Below are positions 41,815 through 50,640 of a stretch of DNA of 64,000 bases, piece by piece (positions within the stretch are counted from its first letter, which is position 1; every line of letters begins with the position of its first letter). The DNA is from CAVVUC01 sp963751395 (GTDB lineage Bacteria; Verrucomicrobiota; Verrucomicrobiia; Chthoniobacterales; Chthoniobacteraceae): NCBI GenBank assembly GCA_963751395.1, contig CAVVUC010000001.1, positions 1,798,001 to 1,862,000 of the forward strand, in the 5' to 3' direction. The translations under genes were made by a program, and so were the position numbers. The notes under the pieces were generated by a model that saw only the letters and a program-made list of their open reading frames with translations, searched no databases and was not told where the DNA came from.

Positions 41815-44790
41815 ATGAAAAAACCAACCGCTCTGCTGCTCGCCCTCCTCGGTTCGCTCGCGGCATTCACTGCACGCGCCGACGTCTCCACCCTCGAATC
41901 CGATTTCCTGAATCCGCCGATGTCCGTCCGGCCTTACGTCTGGTGGCACTGGCTTGGGCCGAATTTTTCCAAGGAAGGAATCACGAAAGATCTCGAAGCG
42001 ATGAACGCGACCGGGATCGGCGGTGCGACGATTTTCAACATCACGTCGTCGGTGAACGAAAGCCACGCGCCGACGGGCAACAATCCGTGGCCCGACCAGA
42101 CGTATCGCAGCCCGAAGTATTGGGAGGCGATCAAGCACGCGGCGGCCGAGGCGAAGCGGCTCGGCATGGAAGTCGGGCTTCATAACACCGTCGGCTACTC
42201 GACGACCGGCGGTCCATGGATCGACGAGAATCGCAGCATGCAGCGGCTCATCTGGAGCACCACCGAAGTGAATGGCGGCTCCACGTTTTCCGCGCAGCTT
42301 CCCGTGCCGCCGCTCGGGCAGGACGACGGCTGGGGAAAGACGGGACGGAAGATCACGATCTTTCACGACATCGCCGTGTTCGCCGTGCCTGCGGACAAGA
42401 AGGAACTCGCCGTGAATGAAGTGCTCGACCTCACCGCGCGCATGAAGCCGTCGGGCGATTTCCGCTGGGAAGCGCCCGCGGGTAAATGGATCGTCTATCG
42501 CATGGGCCACGCTTCGACAGGCCGCGCGCCGCATCCGATTCCCGACGACGTGATCGGCAAATCGCTCGAAGCCGACAAGATCAGCCTCGAACAAACGCGC
42601 TACCACTGGGAGACGGTGCTCAACCCGATCAAGCAACACCTCGGCCCGCTGCTCGGCACGAGCTTCCGCCATTTCCTCATCGACAGCTACGAAGCCGGCA
42701 ACCAGAACTGGTCGCCGGGTTTTCGCGAGGAGTTCAAGAAACGGAAAGGCTACGACCCGCTGCCGTGGATGGCCACGATGGGCCGGAGCGTTCGCAACGG
42801 GGGAAAGAATGCGCCTGAGCGCACGGTCGGCAGCGCGGACCAGACCGAGCGGTTCGAGTGGGATTACCGCGACATCATCGCGACGCTTTACCTCGAAAAC
42901 GGCTGGGAGCCCGCTGCGAAGATGATCCACGCCGTCGGCGCGAAGCTCCAGCACGAGCCTTATGGCGGGCCGTTCGACACCGTCGCCGGCGCGGCGCTTG
43001 CCGATCTGCCGATGGTCGAGTATTGGAGCGGCGGAGATGGCAGCGTGAACCAGAACGTCATCGCCGCCGGTCGCGCCGCCGGTCGCAAGGTCATCGGTGC
43101 GGAAGCGCTCACCGGCTCACCCGTCCGCTCGAAGTGGACCGAGACGCCCGCGTTTTTGAAAACCACCCTCGACGGCGCCTACGCTAACGGCGTCAACCGC
43201 ATGATCCTCCACCACTGGGTTCATCAGCCGTTCGACGACCGCTACCAGCCGGGCTTCGGCATGGGATGGTGGGGCACGCATTTCAACCGGTACCAGACGT
43301 GGTTCGAGCCGGGCAAAGATTTCTTCCGCTACATGCAGCGCGTGCAGGCGATGCTCCAGCGCGGCGAGACGCCGGCCGATCATGTGAGCGTCGGCAGCGC
43401 GGCAGCGGGGGGCGATGCGATTGCGATGCGGAATTTTCTCACAGATCCCAAGGTGGAAAACGGCCAGATCGTTCTGCCATCGGGCCGGCGCTATCGCTTC
43501 ATCCACGTCCCGCACGGCGGCGCACTGCTGCCGGAAGCGGTCGCGCAGATTGAAAAATTGCTCGCTCAAGGCGCGACGGTCGTCTCTCCGAAACCGAACC
43601 GCTCGCCGAGTCTTGCGGGCTATCCGCAGTGCGATGAGAAGGTGAAATCCCTCGCCGAAAAACTTTGGGGCGACGACAAAGAACCCGTGCGCAAAATCGG
43701 CAAGGGCACGCTGTTCGCCAAAGACGACGTGAAAGCCGCGAGCGCGGAACTCGGAATCGTCGAGCGTTCCCGCATCGTCAACTCGAGCTCATCGAAAATT
43801 CGCGTCCTCGACCGCGCCGACGGCGACGCAAGCTGGTTCTTCGTCGCGAATACCGAGAGGCATCCGGCGACCTGCTCCGTCGCATTCGCCGTCACCAACA
43901 AGCTGCCGGAACTGTGGGACGCCGAGACGGGCACCGTCGCCCCGGCTCCGTTGTGGCGCATGAACAAAGGGAACACGGAGGTCGATCTCGCGCTCGGCGA
44001 AGCGCGTTCGGTGTTCGTCGTTTTCCGCAAACCGCTGCCAGCCGGAAACGACAATCTCGTCGGCATCGATGCGCCTGCTGGCTGGGCGCTCGCGACTTCG
44101 GCGGATGGCAAGGCTCGCATCGAGTCTGCGTCGCCGGTCTCGGGCACGATGCGTTTCGCGTCGGGGAAAACGAAGCCGTTCAGCCTCGCGCCGGCAGCGA
44201 GCGTGCCCGTGCAAGGCGCGTGGCAGGTCGATTTCAAACCCGCTCTCGGCAAGCCGTTCAGCGCCCCGTTTCCATCGCTCGTCTCGTTCGACCAGAGCGA
44301 CAATCCGGACATCAAGTATTTCTCAGGCACGGCGACCTACAAGACGACCGTCGATGTTCCGGCAGACCTGCTGAAGGACGGCCAATGTCTGACGCTCGAC
44401 CTCGGAAAGGTGCATGACATGGCGACCGTCACCGTGAACGGCAAGCCGCTCGGCGTCTGGTGGAATCCGCCTTTCGCGCGCGACATCACCGCCGCGCTAA
44501 AGCCGGGCGCGAACTCGATCGAGGTCGCGGTCACGAACACCTGGCACAACCTTCTCGTCGGCGACGAGCAGTATCCCGCCGACTTCGAGTGGGGCACGGA
44601 TCGCGGCGCGGTGGGCCACACGATGAAGGGCTATCCCGACTGGTTCGTGAAGAACCAGCCTCGTCCGGAGAAAAACAGGAAGGCTTTCGTGGTCTGGTAT
44701 TACCACCGCAAAGACACGCCGCTGCTGCCCGCCGGATTGGTCGGGCCGGTCGTCCTGATCGCGAAAGCAACAGCGCCGGTCCATCCGTGA
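41815..44790 (+). CDS. Secreted GH106-type alpha-L-rhamnosidase, copy 2
   Basis: A 991-residue enzyme with a signal peptide (TALLLALLGSLAAFTARA). Family motifs are PPMSVRPYVWWHWLGPNFSK, ITKDLEAMNATGIGGATIFN, EVGLHNTVGYSTTGGPWIDE and LIDSYEAGNQNWSPGF. C-terminal beta domains end in LLPAGLVGPVVL. ATG 41815 starts the signal peptide; an in-frame upstream extension overlaps the previous gene and is rejected. With copy 1 at 8351 the genome encodes at least two GH106 enzymes, suggesting different rhamnosyl linkages of rhamnogalacturonan. Confidence 0.87.
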   Translation: MKKPTALLLALLGSLAAFTARADVSTLESDFLNPPMSVRPYVWWHWLGPNFSKEGITKDLEAMNATGIGGATIFNITSSVNESHAPTGNNPWPDQTYRSPKYWEAIKHAAAEAKRLGMEVGLHNTVGYSTTGGPWIDENRSMQRLIWSTTEVNGGSTFSAQLPVPPLGQDDGWGKTGRKITIFHDIAVFAVPADKKELAVNEVLDLTARMKPSGDFRWEAPAGKWIVYRMGHASTGRAPHPIPDDVIGKSLEADKISLEQTRYHWETVLNPIKQHLGPLLGTSFRHFLIDSYEAGNQNWSPGFREEFKKRKGYDPLPWMATMGRSVRNGGKNAPERTVGSADQTERFEWDYRDIIATLYLENGWEPAAKMIHAVGAKLQHEPYGGPFDTVAGAALADLPMVEYWSGGDGSVNQNVIAAGRAAGRKVIGAEALTGSPVRSKWTETPAFLKTTLDGAYANGVNRMILHHWVHQPFDDRYQPGFGMGWWGTHFNRYQTWFEPGKDFFRYMQRVQAMLQRGETPADHVSVGSAAAGGDAIAMRNFLTDPKVENGQIVLPSGRRYRFIHVPHGGALLPEAVAQIEKLLAQGATVVSPKPNRSPSLAGYPQCDEKVKSLAEKLWGDDKEPVRKIGKGTLFAKDDVKAASAELGIVERSRIVNSSSSKIRVLDRADGDASWFFVANTERHPATCSVAFAVTNKLPELWDAETGTVAPAPLWRMNKGNTEVDLALGEARSVFVVFRKPLPAGNDNLVGIDAPAGWALATSADGKARIESASPVSGTMRFASGKTKPFSLAPAASVPVQGAWQVDFKPALGKPFSAPFPSLVSFDQSDNPDIKYFSGTATYKTTVDVPADLLKDGQCLTLDLGKVHDMATVTVNGKPLGVWWNPPFARDITAALKPGANSIEVAVTNTWHNLLVGDEQYPADFEWGTDRGAVGHTMKGYPDWFVKNQPRPEKNRKAFVVWYYHRKDTPLLPAGLVGPVVLIAKATAPVHP

Positions 44791-44860
44791 AAAGGCGCGA
44801 TAGGCCGATGCCGAACTTCGCAGACGCCTGAATGACGAACCCCGAAAGTCACGCTTCACA

Positions 44861-47371
44861 ATGAGAACACAACGGCGTCCTTCCTTCGGGCTTCGAGCTT
44901 CAGACTTCCTTCGTCATTCGTCATTCGTCATTCGTCATTTCATCCTGTTCGCCATCACTTCGCTTCAAGCCGCCGCAGTCCCGCCCGCGCGCGTGCAGCA
45001 ACCGCTGACGATCAACGAAGTGCCCGAGCTTCGCGGCTACCCCGGCGAGCGATGGCAGGCAAATCGCGACGGCTCGCTGCACGGCTTCGACATCGAGAAA
45101 TACGTGCGGCTCGTCGAGGAACGGAAGCATCGCGTGTGGTGGTGGGCCGGCGAGCAGGATGGCAAATGGCTCGAAAGCGCGGTGCTTTCCTCCGCCCACT
45201 CCGATCCTGCGTTGCGGGAAAAAGCGCGCGCGATGCTCGATCGCGTGATCGCAAGCCAGGAGCCGGACGGCTATGTCGGGATCACCGCGAAAGACATCCG
45301 CACGCCGGAGAAACCGCTGCGCGGCATGGACCCGTACGAGCTTTACTTCAAGCTGCACGCGTTCATCACCGCCTACGAGCAATGGGGCGACACGGCCGCG
45401 CTCGATGCCGCCCGCAAGCTCGGCGATTATTTTGTGAACACCATCGGGCCGGGCAAGGCCGAGTTCTGGCCCGGCGACAAGCGCCCGCCGGAGAATCGCG
45501 GCCAGCGGCTCGAAGGCCAGACGAATATCGCGGGGCACGCCGTGCATTACTCGTGGGAGGGCACGCTGCTCATCGACCCGATGCTGCGGCTCGCGCAGGT
45601 CACCGGCGACTCGCGTTACGCCGACTGGAGCAAATGGGTCGCCGGCAGCATCGACCGCTGGAGCGGCTGGGACAGCTTTTCCAAACTCGACAAGGTGGCC
45701 GCCGGCGAGATGGGCATCGACCAGGTGCAGCCCTACGTCCACTCGCACACGTTCCACATGAATTTCCTCGGTTTCCTGCGGCTGTACGAAATCACCGGCG
45801 ATCCGTCCTACCTGCGGAAGGTGGCGGGCGCTTGGGACGACATCGCCGCCCGGCAAATGTACATCACCGGTGGCGTCAGCGTCGGCGAGCATTACGAATC
45901 TGATCACGTCAAACCGGTGGAGGGTGGCGTGGTGGAAACGTGCGCGACGATGTCGTGGCTGCAAGTCACGCAGTATCTTCTCGAACTCACCGGCGACGTG
46001 AAATACGCCGACGCGATGGAAAAGCTGCTGTGGAATCATGTGTTCGCATCGCAGACGATCGACGGCGATTCCTACCGCTATCACACGCCGCCCAATGGCG
46101 TGAAACCGCTCGGGTATTTCCACGGACCCGATTGCTGCACGTCGAGCGGACACCGGATGGTTTCGCTGCTGCCGACTTTTCTTTACGGCAAAGACGACAA
46201 GGGCGTGTTCGTGAATCAATACGGCGCATCGACGGCGGAGGTGAAACTCAGCGGCAACCGCACCGTGCGTCTGCGACAGGACACCGCTTTTCCCGAAGAG
46301 ACGAACGTCACGATCACCGTCGAGGCCGCGCCCGAAAATCCTCTCGCCATTCGGCTCCGCATGCCGGGCTGGTGCGCGAAGCCGGAAATCCTGCTCAACG
46401 GAAAGCCGCAGGAGAATTTGAAACCGGGAAGCTACTTCGCAATCGAGCGCGCGTGGAAATCCGGCGACACCCTCGCGCTGAAATTTCCGATGGATCTGAA
46501 ATGGGTGAAGTCCGACGCGCCCTGGAAAACCGTCATCACCCGCCTGCCCGGCGGCGAAACGATGCACGCGCCGGTCAAGGGCGACACGCCGCCGTGGGCC
46601 TTGACGCGCGGCCCCATCGTCTATGCCGTGGACACGCTTTGGTGGAGCGACACGAAGGTGCCAGCTCCCGCGCAAGCCGGCTCCGAACTTGCCGTGATTC
46701 CAGACCTTGCGGAGGTGAAGGAAGTGCCGAAGCCGGAGGGAATCGTCGGCCCGGCCTACGAGGCCGCGTTCGTCACGTCCGCCGGAGAAACGGTGCGCGC
46801 AACGATGGTGCCGTTCACCAACATCGGCCGGTGGTATCGCAAGGACCGGCCGAAACCGCGCCCGAATGACAACGCCTTTTCCTACGCGATCTGGTTTCAG
46901 GAAAAAGACTCGCCCGCATTCCAAGAAACGACGCGCCTTGCTGCGGAGCGCCGCGAACTGATGACGAAGTCCATCGACTTCATCGTGATCGGCGACGCAA
47001 CCTCGGAGTCCTCACATCGGGTTCGCGGCGGAAACACCGGCTCGTTCCAGAGCCGCACCTACCGGCACGGCCCGGACTTCAGCTATGAGGTAAAGGTGCC
47101 GACCGAGCGCTCCGCGAAGCTGGTGGTCACTTACTGGGGTGGCGACAGCGCGCGCGAATTCGACGTGATGGCCGACGACCGCGTGCTGCGAACACAGCGC
47201 CTCGACAACAAAAAGCCCGGCGAGTTTTTCGACGAGGTTTACGAAATTCCCGCGGACCTCGTTCGCGGCAAAACCGATTCATTCGGACGCCCGCTCGACC
47301 ACGTAACCATCCGCTTCAAAACCAAAATCGGCGACGTCGCAGGCGGAGTGTTTGCGATCCGGGTGGAGTGA
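44861..47371 (+). CDS. Secreted GH127-type beta-L-arabinofuranosidase (DUF1680)
   Basis: An 836-residue toroid enzyme. Family motifs are LYFKLHAFITAYEQWGDTAA, GGVVETCATMSWLQVTQYLL, YADAMEKLLWNHVFASQTID and the cysteine pair GPDCCTSSGHRMVSLLPTF, placed like the zinc-thiolate cysteines of GH127. A beta-sandwich tail ends DVAGGVFAIRVE. The N-terminus is peculiar: RHSSFVIRHF is encoded by four tandem TCGTCAT units (44911-44938) read across phases, and with FILFAITSLQAAA it makes the signal peptide. The last 35 bases of the coding region are duplicated at 49077-49111. Confidence 0.87.
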   Translation: MRTQRRPSFGLRASDFLRHSSFVIRHFILFAITSLQAAAVPPARVQQPLTINEVPELRGYPGERWQANRDGSLHGFDIEKYVRLVEERKHRVWWWAGEQDGKWLESAVLSSAHSDPALREKARAMLDRVIASQEPDGYVGITAKDIRTPEKPLRGMDPYELYFKLHAFITAYEQWGDTAALDAARKLGDYFVNTIGPGKAEFWPGDKRPPENRGQRLEGQTNIAGHAVHYSWEGTLLIDPMLRLAQVTGDSRYADWSKWVAGSIDRWSGWDSFSKLDKVAAGEMGIDQVQPYVHSHTFHMNFLGFLRLYEITGDPSYLRKVAGAWDDIAARQMYITGGVSVGEHYESDHVKPVEGGVVETCATMSWLQVTQYLLELTGDVKYADAMEKLLWNHVFASQTIDGDSYRYHTPPNGVKPLGYFHGPDCCTSSGHRMVSLLPTFLYGKDDKGVFVNQYGASTAEVKLSGNRTVRLRQDTAFPEETNVTITVEAAPENPLAIRLRMPGWCAKPEILLNGKPQENLKPGSYFAIERAWKSGDTLALKFPMDLKWVKSDAPWKTVITRLPGGETMHAPVKGDTPPWALTRGPIVYAVDTLWWSDTKVPAPAQAGSELAVIPDLAEVKEVPKPEGIVGPAYEAAFVTSAGETVRATMVPFTNIGRWYRKDRPKPRPNDNAFSYAIWFQEKDSPAFQETTRLAAERRELMTKSIDFIVIGDATSESSHRVRGGNTGSFQSRTYRHGPDFSYEVKVPTERSAKLVVTYWGGDSAREFDVMADDRVLRTQRLDNKKPGEFFDEVYEIPADLVRGKTDSFGRPLDHVTIRFKTKIGDVAGGVFAIRVE
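44911..44938. repeat. Tandem 7-bp repeat inside a signal-peptide coding region
   Basis: Four perfect TCGTCAT units in the first 30 codons of the GH127-type gene. A complementary ATGACGAA lies 70 bases upstream (44832), so the two can pair. Seven-base units shift frame each copy, so the translation is RHSSFVIRHF. Confidence 0.9.
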
Positions 47372-47432
47372 AATTCCCCGGCCTTTGTTCTCGTTCCCAA
47401 AGTGGGGCTTTGGGAACGCACTTGCCGGGGCA

Positions 47433-47550
47433 ATTGCATTGCGAGGAGGGTGGCGGGCTTCTCGATGGACCGGTTTTGCCGCCCCTTGCCACGAAGCAGA
47501 GCTTCCACCACGAACTCTTCCGTTACGAAGTCCTCAACTTCGTAACGAGG
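47433..47550. repeat. 118-bp direct repeat, left copy
   Basis: 118 bases starting ATTGCATTGCGAGGAGGGTG that recur at 48939-49056 with few changes, same orientation and same length. It contains a CGTTACGAAGT/ACTTCGTAACG hairpin at its right end. It begins 60 bases after the GH127-type stop. Confidence 0.88.
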
Positions 47551-47626
47551 GGTGATGTGGACCAGTCCCGGATGGGTGCCACGGCGGGCGAGCACTTTCG
47601 CTACGAGGTCTTTCCTTCGGCTTCGC

Positions 47627-47911
47627 TCAGGACAGGCTCTTGCGGATGCCACGGGTGCGCGGGGGATATTCAATCTCCACGCCGGCCTCCCTCGCCAGTT
47701 CCACGGCGTTGTCCCGGAGGCGCTGCCGCAGCGGCTCCGCATACTTGCCGATGTCCACGGCGCGGAAGCCGTTCCGGAAAAGCCGCGCATCCATGGCATC
47801 GGGATGGGCGATGTCCATCAGCGTCCCGGTCACCACCAGCCGGTCAAAGCAGCCCAGCACGCCGGCAATCTCCTTGTCATAGCGTCCCAAAAGCCCGACT
47901 TTCGTTTTCAT
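47627..47911 (-). pseudogene. Remnant of a multicopy transposase-like gene
   Basis: A 94-codon frame starting MKTKVGLLGRYDKEIAGVLG, then CFDRLVVTGTLMDIAHPDAM. The FDRLVxxGTL pattern is the N-terminus of a protein family found in many copies in environmental bacteria, normally several hundred residues long. Here it stops after RTRGIRKSLS, in repeat-like DNA, so it is truncated. The mobile nature of the family is my recollection. Confidence 0.5.
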
Positions 47912-47993
47912 GCAGCCATTCTACACCCCATTGACGCCCATGGCACCGGCTACGCTGGCTTAGGCGACTCGCGCAGCCTGTAATTTTCGCCCA

Positions 47994-48373
47994 ATGCTCG
48001 GCTGGCACATAAGCGTCTATCGACAGCAGAACGACGGCACATCTCCGGCGGCATTCGGAGCGCCGAACGGCACTCGACTGGCCGTGTGGGAGACGGGTCT
48101 CGACGGGCTTAACTGGCTCGACGAACTCGTCAAACTGCAAAAGGCAATTGCATTAGGCGGCAACGGCTATCCATTTAAGTTCACTGCGATGCGGATGCAG
48201 GTTCAGGATCAGATCTTCGATGGCCCTCCTGGTGCCGGCTCCGTATGGCACTTTCGCCCAGACGGAACTCCGCAAATCGATTGGCTCGGAAGGTCTCGCC
48301 CGAGGAGCGTTCTCTGTTCGCCACATGTGCTCCTAAAGAGTGGCTGATACTTGAAGCATTCGACCAAAGCTAA
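47994..48373 (+). pseudogene. Hypothetical gene with one frameshift
   Basis: The first ~100 codons (MLGWHISVYRQQNDGTSPAA at the start, then TRLAVWETGLDGLNWLDELV) are protein-like. Near 48290 the sensible reading moves by one base and then continues KVSPEERSLFATCAPKEWLI, LEAFDQS, stop at 48371. A single missing A would restore one 127-residue protein. The stop is one base before the next ATG (48375), as expected for an operon partner. Function unknown; the break may be real or a sequencing error. Confidence 0.5.
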
Positions 48374-48374
48374 C

Positions 48375-49115
48375 ATGAACTCTCCGCTGCGAGACTACTT
48401 CCGCGAGACTGAGCGTTTCCCTGAGCCGACTACCAACCCACTTTTCCTTGGCCACATCGCCGAGTTCGGCTTCCTCCTCAACGAAGCCGTCCTCAACCAA
48501 CACCGGGACACCGGACTCTATTTAGCAACCGCCGACTGGAAGCGACGCGGCGAAGTTGCCGTGGCGATCGTGATGACCTACATGAACATCGTCTATAACC
48601 ATCACGACGATTTTCGCCACAGCGACGCTTGGAAGCTACTTTTGCGGAGCTGCCACATTACTGCCGTTACTCAGTTTTGGCGCTACCGCCCATTCTGCGC
48701 CATCGAGATTACGCAGAGCATACGACTCGGCGACCTACTCCACGACCGCGCTGCACACTTGTTTGAGGATCGCGACGCGCTCGCAACCACCGTTGGCCTT
48801 GTTGGACAGGAGCAAGAGCACGGCATCAGACGCAATGCCTCGCTTGCCCTTTCAATTTCCAAAACAGTTCTCATGCGCCCGAATGAACCTCGCACGGCGC
48901 GCGGACGGCAAGGGCGTTCAGTTTCGTATCCAGAAGAAATTGCATTGCAGGGAGGGTGGCGGGCTTCTCAACGGACCGGTTTTGCCGCCCCTTGCCACGA
49001 AGCAGAGCTTCCACCACGAAATCTTGCGTTACGAAGTCCTCAACTTCGTCACGAGGCGTGGAAAAACCAACAGGGCCGACGTCGCAGGCGGAGTGTTTGC
49101 GATTCGGGTGGATGA
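48375..49115 (+). CDS. Hypothetical protein, 3' part overwritten by a repeat
   Basis: The frame MNSPLRDYFRETERFPEPTT, LGHIAEFGFLLNEAVLNQHR, VAVAIVMTYMNIVYNHHDDF looks like a real helical protein for about 150-190 residues. The frame then runs into the 118-bp repeat (48939-49056), whose translation is low-complexity. I infer that the original C-terminus was lost on insertion. No family recognised. Confidence 0.4.
   Translation: MNSPLRDYFRETERFPEPTTNPLFLGHIAEFGFLLNEAVLNQHRDTGLYLATADWKRRGEVAVAIVMTYMNIVYNHHDDFRHSDAWKLLLRSCHITAVTQFWRYRPFCAIEITQSIRLGDLLHDRAAHLFEDRDALATTVGLVGQEQEHGIRRNASLALSISKTVLMRPNEPRTARGRQGRSVSYPEEIALQGGWRASQRTGFAAPCHEAELPPRNLALRSPQLRHEAWKNQQGRRRRRSVCDSGG
48939..49056. repeat. 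118-bp direct repeat, right copy
   Basis: Partner of 47433-47550. The two copies bracket a 1.4 kb islet with a transposase-like remnant and two damaged genes between GH127 and GH43. Confidence 0.88.
49077..49111. repeat. Duplicated tail of the GH127-type gene
   Basis: 35 bases identical, except one, to 47332-47366, the last codons of the GH127-type gene (GDVAGGVFAIRVE). It lies 20 bases after the right 118-bp repeat, whereas the original lies before the left one, so the order is exchanged. Confidence 0.85.
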
Positions 49116-49203
49116 GATTCCGGTTTTCGATCGAGCAACGAGCGATTATGAATTCTCCATGCCTCGAAACAATTCCTCACCCTCCCGGAACGGCATTCGC
49201 CGC

Positions 49204-50604
49204 ATGAAACACCCCGGCGCAGTTTTGGCCGCATCCATTTTCCTCACCTGCTTCAATGCGACCTCGGGCGCGCAATCGCCCACGGAACCGGGCCGGCAAC
49301 CGCACGCCGGGAACCCGATCCTGCCCGGTTACTACGGCGACCCTTCGCTGGTGCAATTCGAGGGTCGGAATTTCCTCTACGCGACGCTCGACCCGTGGGG
49401 CGACAAGACGCTCGGCTGCTGGGAATCAACCGACTTCAAGAACTGGACCTATCGCGCCCTGAACTGGCCCACGGCGGACGTCTGCAAAAGCCCCACCAGC
49501 GGAGGCGCCGCCGTCTGGGCGCCCTCGGTCGTGCGCGGGAAGGACGGGAAGTTCCACATGTATGTCTCCGTCCACAACGAAGTCTGGGCCGGCACGGCGG
49601 ATCATCCGCTGGGGCCGTGGCGCAATGCCCTCGGCGACAAGCCCCTCATCAACGCCAAGTTCAAGCCCGGCTTTCACATGATCGATGCCGAAGCCTTCAT
49701 CGACGACGATGGCACCGCGTGGCTTTACTGGGGCTCGGGGTTGAATTGGAAAAACGGACGCTGCTGGGCGGTGAAACTCAAGCCGGACATGGTCACGTTC
49801 GACGGCGAAGTCCATGACGTGACTCCGGAGAATTACTTTGAAGGGCCGTTTATGGTGAAGCGCAACGGGCGCTATTTCCTCATGTATTCACAGGGCATCA
49901 CCATCAAGGACAGCTACCGGGTCCACTACGCGGTTGGCGACACGCCGCTCGGCCCGTTCAAGGAGGCGGCGAACAGCCCGATCCTGGTCACCGACAAAGC
50001 CAGCAATGTCATCAGCCCGGGGCATCACGCCGTCTTCAACAAGGACGGAAAGGATTACATCCTCTATCACCGGCACAGCATCCCGTTCGATCCGTCGTTC
50101 ATCAGCCGGCAGACCTGCGTGGATGAGCTGAAGTTCACCGCCGATGGGCTCATCGAGAAAGTGACACCGACCCACGAAGGGCCGGCGCTGGTTCGGGGGA
50201 GATTGGATGGCCGCAACGTGCTGACCGCCAGGGCGAGCGCATCCAGCGAAGCGGGTCCGGCGTTCGGTGCGGATTGCGCTGTCGATGACAACTACGCAAC
50301 CCGCTGGAAACCCGCCAGCGGCACAAAAGGCCCTTGGTTGCAGCTTGATTTCGGGTCGGTCAAGCCGATTGGCCGGCAGGAAATCCGGTTCGAGTATGCG
50401 TGGAAACCGTACCGGTTCTCCGTGGAAGCGTCCGACGACGGGGCGTCGTGGCGCACCGTGGCCGACCACTCGGAAACGGCCGTGTCGGGTTCGCCAGTCG
50501 TGCTCGATCGGAAGGTCACCGCGCGCTTCCTGCGGCTGGCGTTCCCCGCCGAAACCAAGGGCAAGGAAGTCTCGGTCTTCGAGTGGGTGGCCTGTCCGGA
50601 ATAA
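49204..50604 (+). CDS. Secreted GH43-type arabinanase/xylosidase with F5/8C (CBM32-like) domain
   Basis: A 466-residue protein with a signal peptide (AVLAASIFLTCFNATSGAQ). The five-bladed GH43 core has D46 (GYYGDPSLVQFEG), D161 (FHMIDAEAFIDDDGTAWLYW) and E213 (ENYFEGPFMVKRNGRY) in the expected places for base, pKa modulator and acid. A discoidin-like domain follows at about 330-466 (CAVDDNYATRWKP; LQLDFGSVKPIGRQEIRFEY). Arabinan or arabinoxylan side chains are likely substrates. I use ATG 49204, at the signal peptide; 49159 is an in-frame alternative. The DNA upstream is the repeat islet, so its native promoter may have been replaced. Confidence 0.88.
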   Translation: MKHPGAVLAASIFLTCFNATSGAQSPTEPGRQPHAGNPILPGYYGDPSLVQFEGRNFLYATLDPWGDKTLGCWESTDFKNWTYRALNWPTADVCKSPTSGGAAVWAPSVVRGKDGKFHMYVSVHNEVWAGTADHPLGPWRNALGDKPLINAKFKPGFHMIDAEAFIDDDGTAWLYWGSGLNWKNGRCWAVKLKPDMVTFDGEVHDVTPENYFEGPFMVKRNGRYFLMYSQGITIKDSYRVHYAVGDTPLGPFKEAANSPILVTDKASNVISPGHHAVFNKDGKDYILYHRHSIPFDPSFISRQTCVDELKFTADGLIEKVTPTHEGPALVRGRLDGRNVLTARASASSEAGPAFGADCAVDDNYATRWKPASGTKGPWLQLDFGSVKPIGRQEIRFEYAWKPYRFSVEASDDGASWRTVADHSETAVSGSPVVLDRKVTARFLRLAFPAETKGKEVSVFEWVACPE

Positions 50605-50640
50605 CGCACCGGGATCTACGCCGTTCGACTCCTCATTCTC

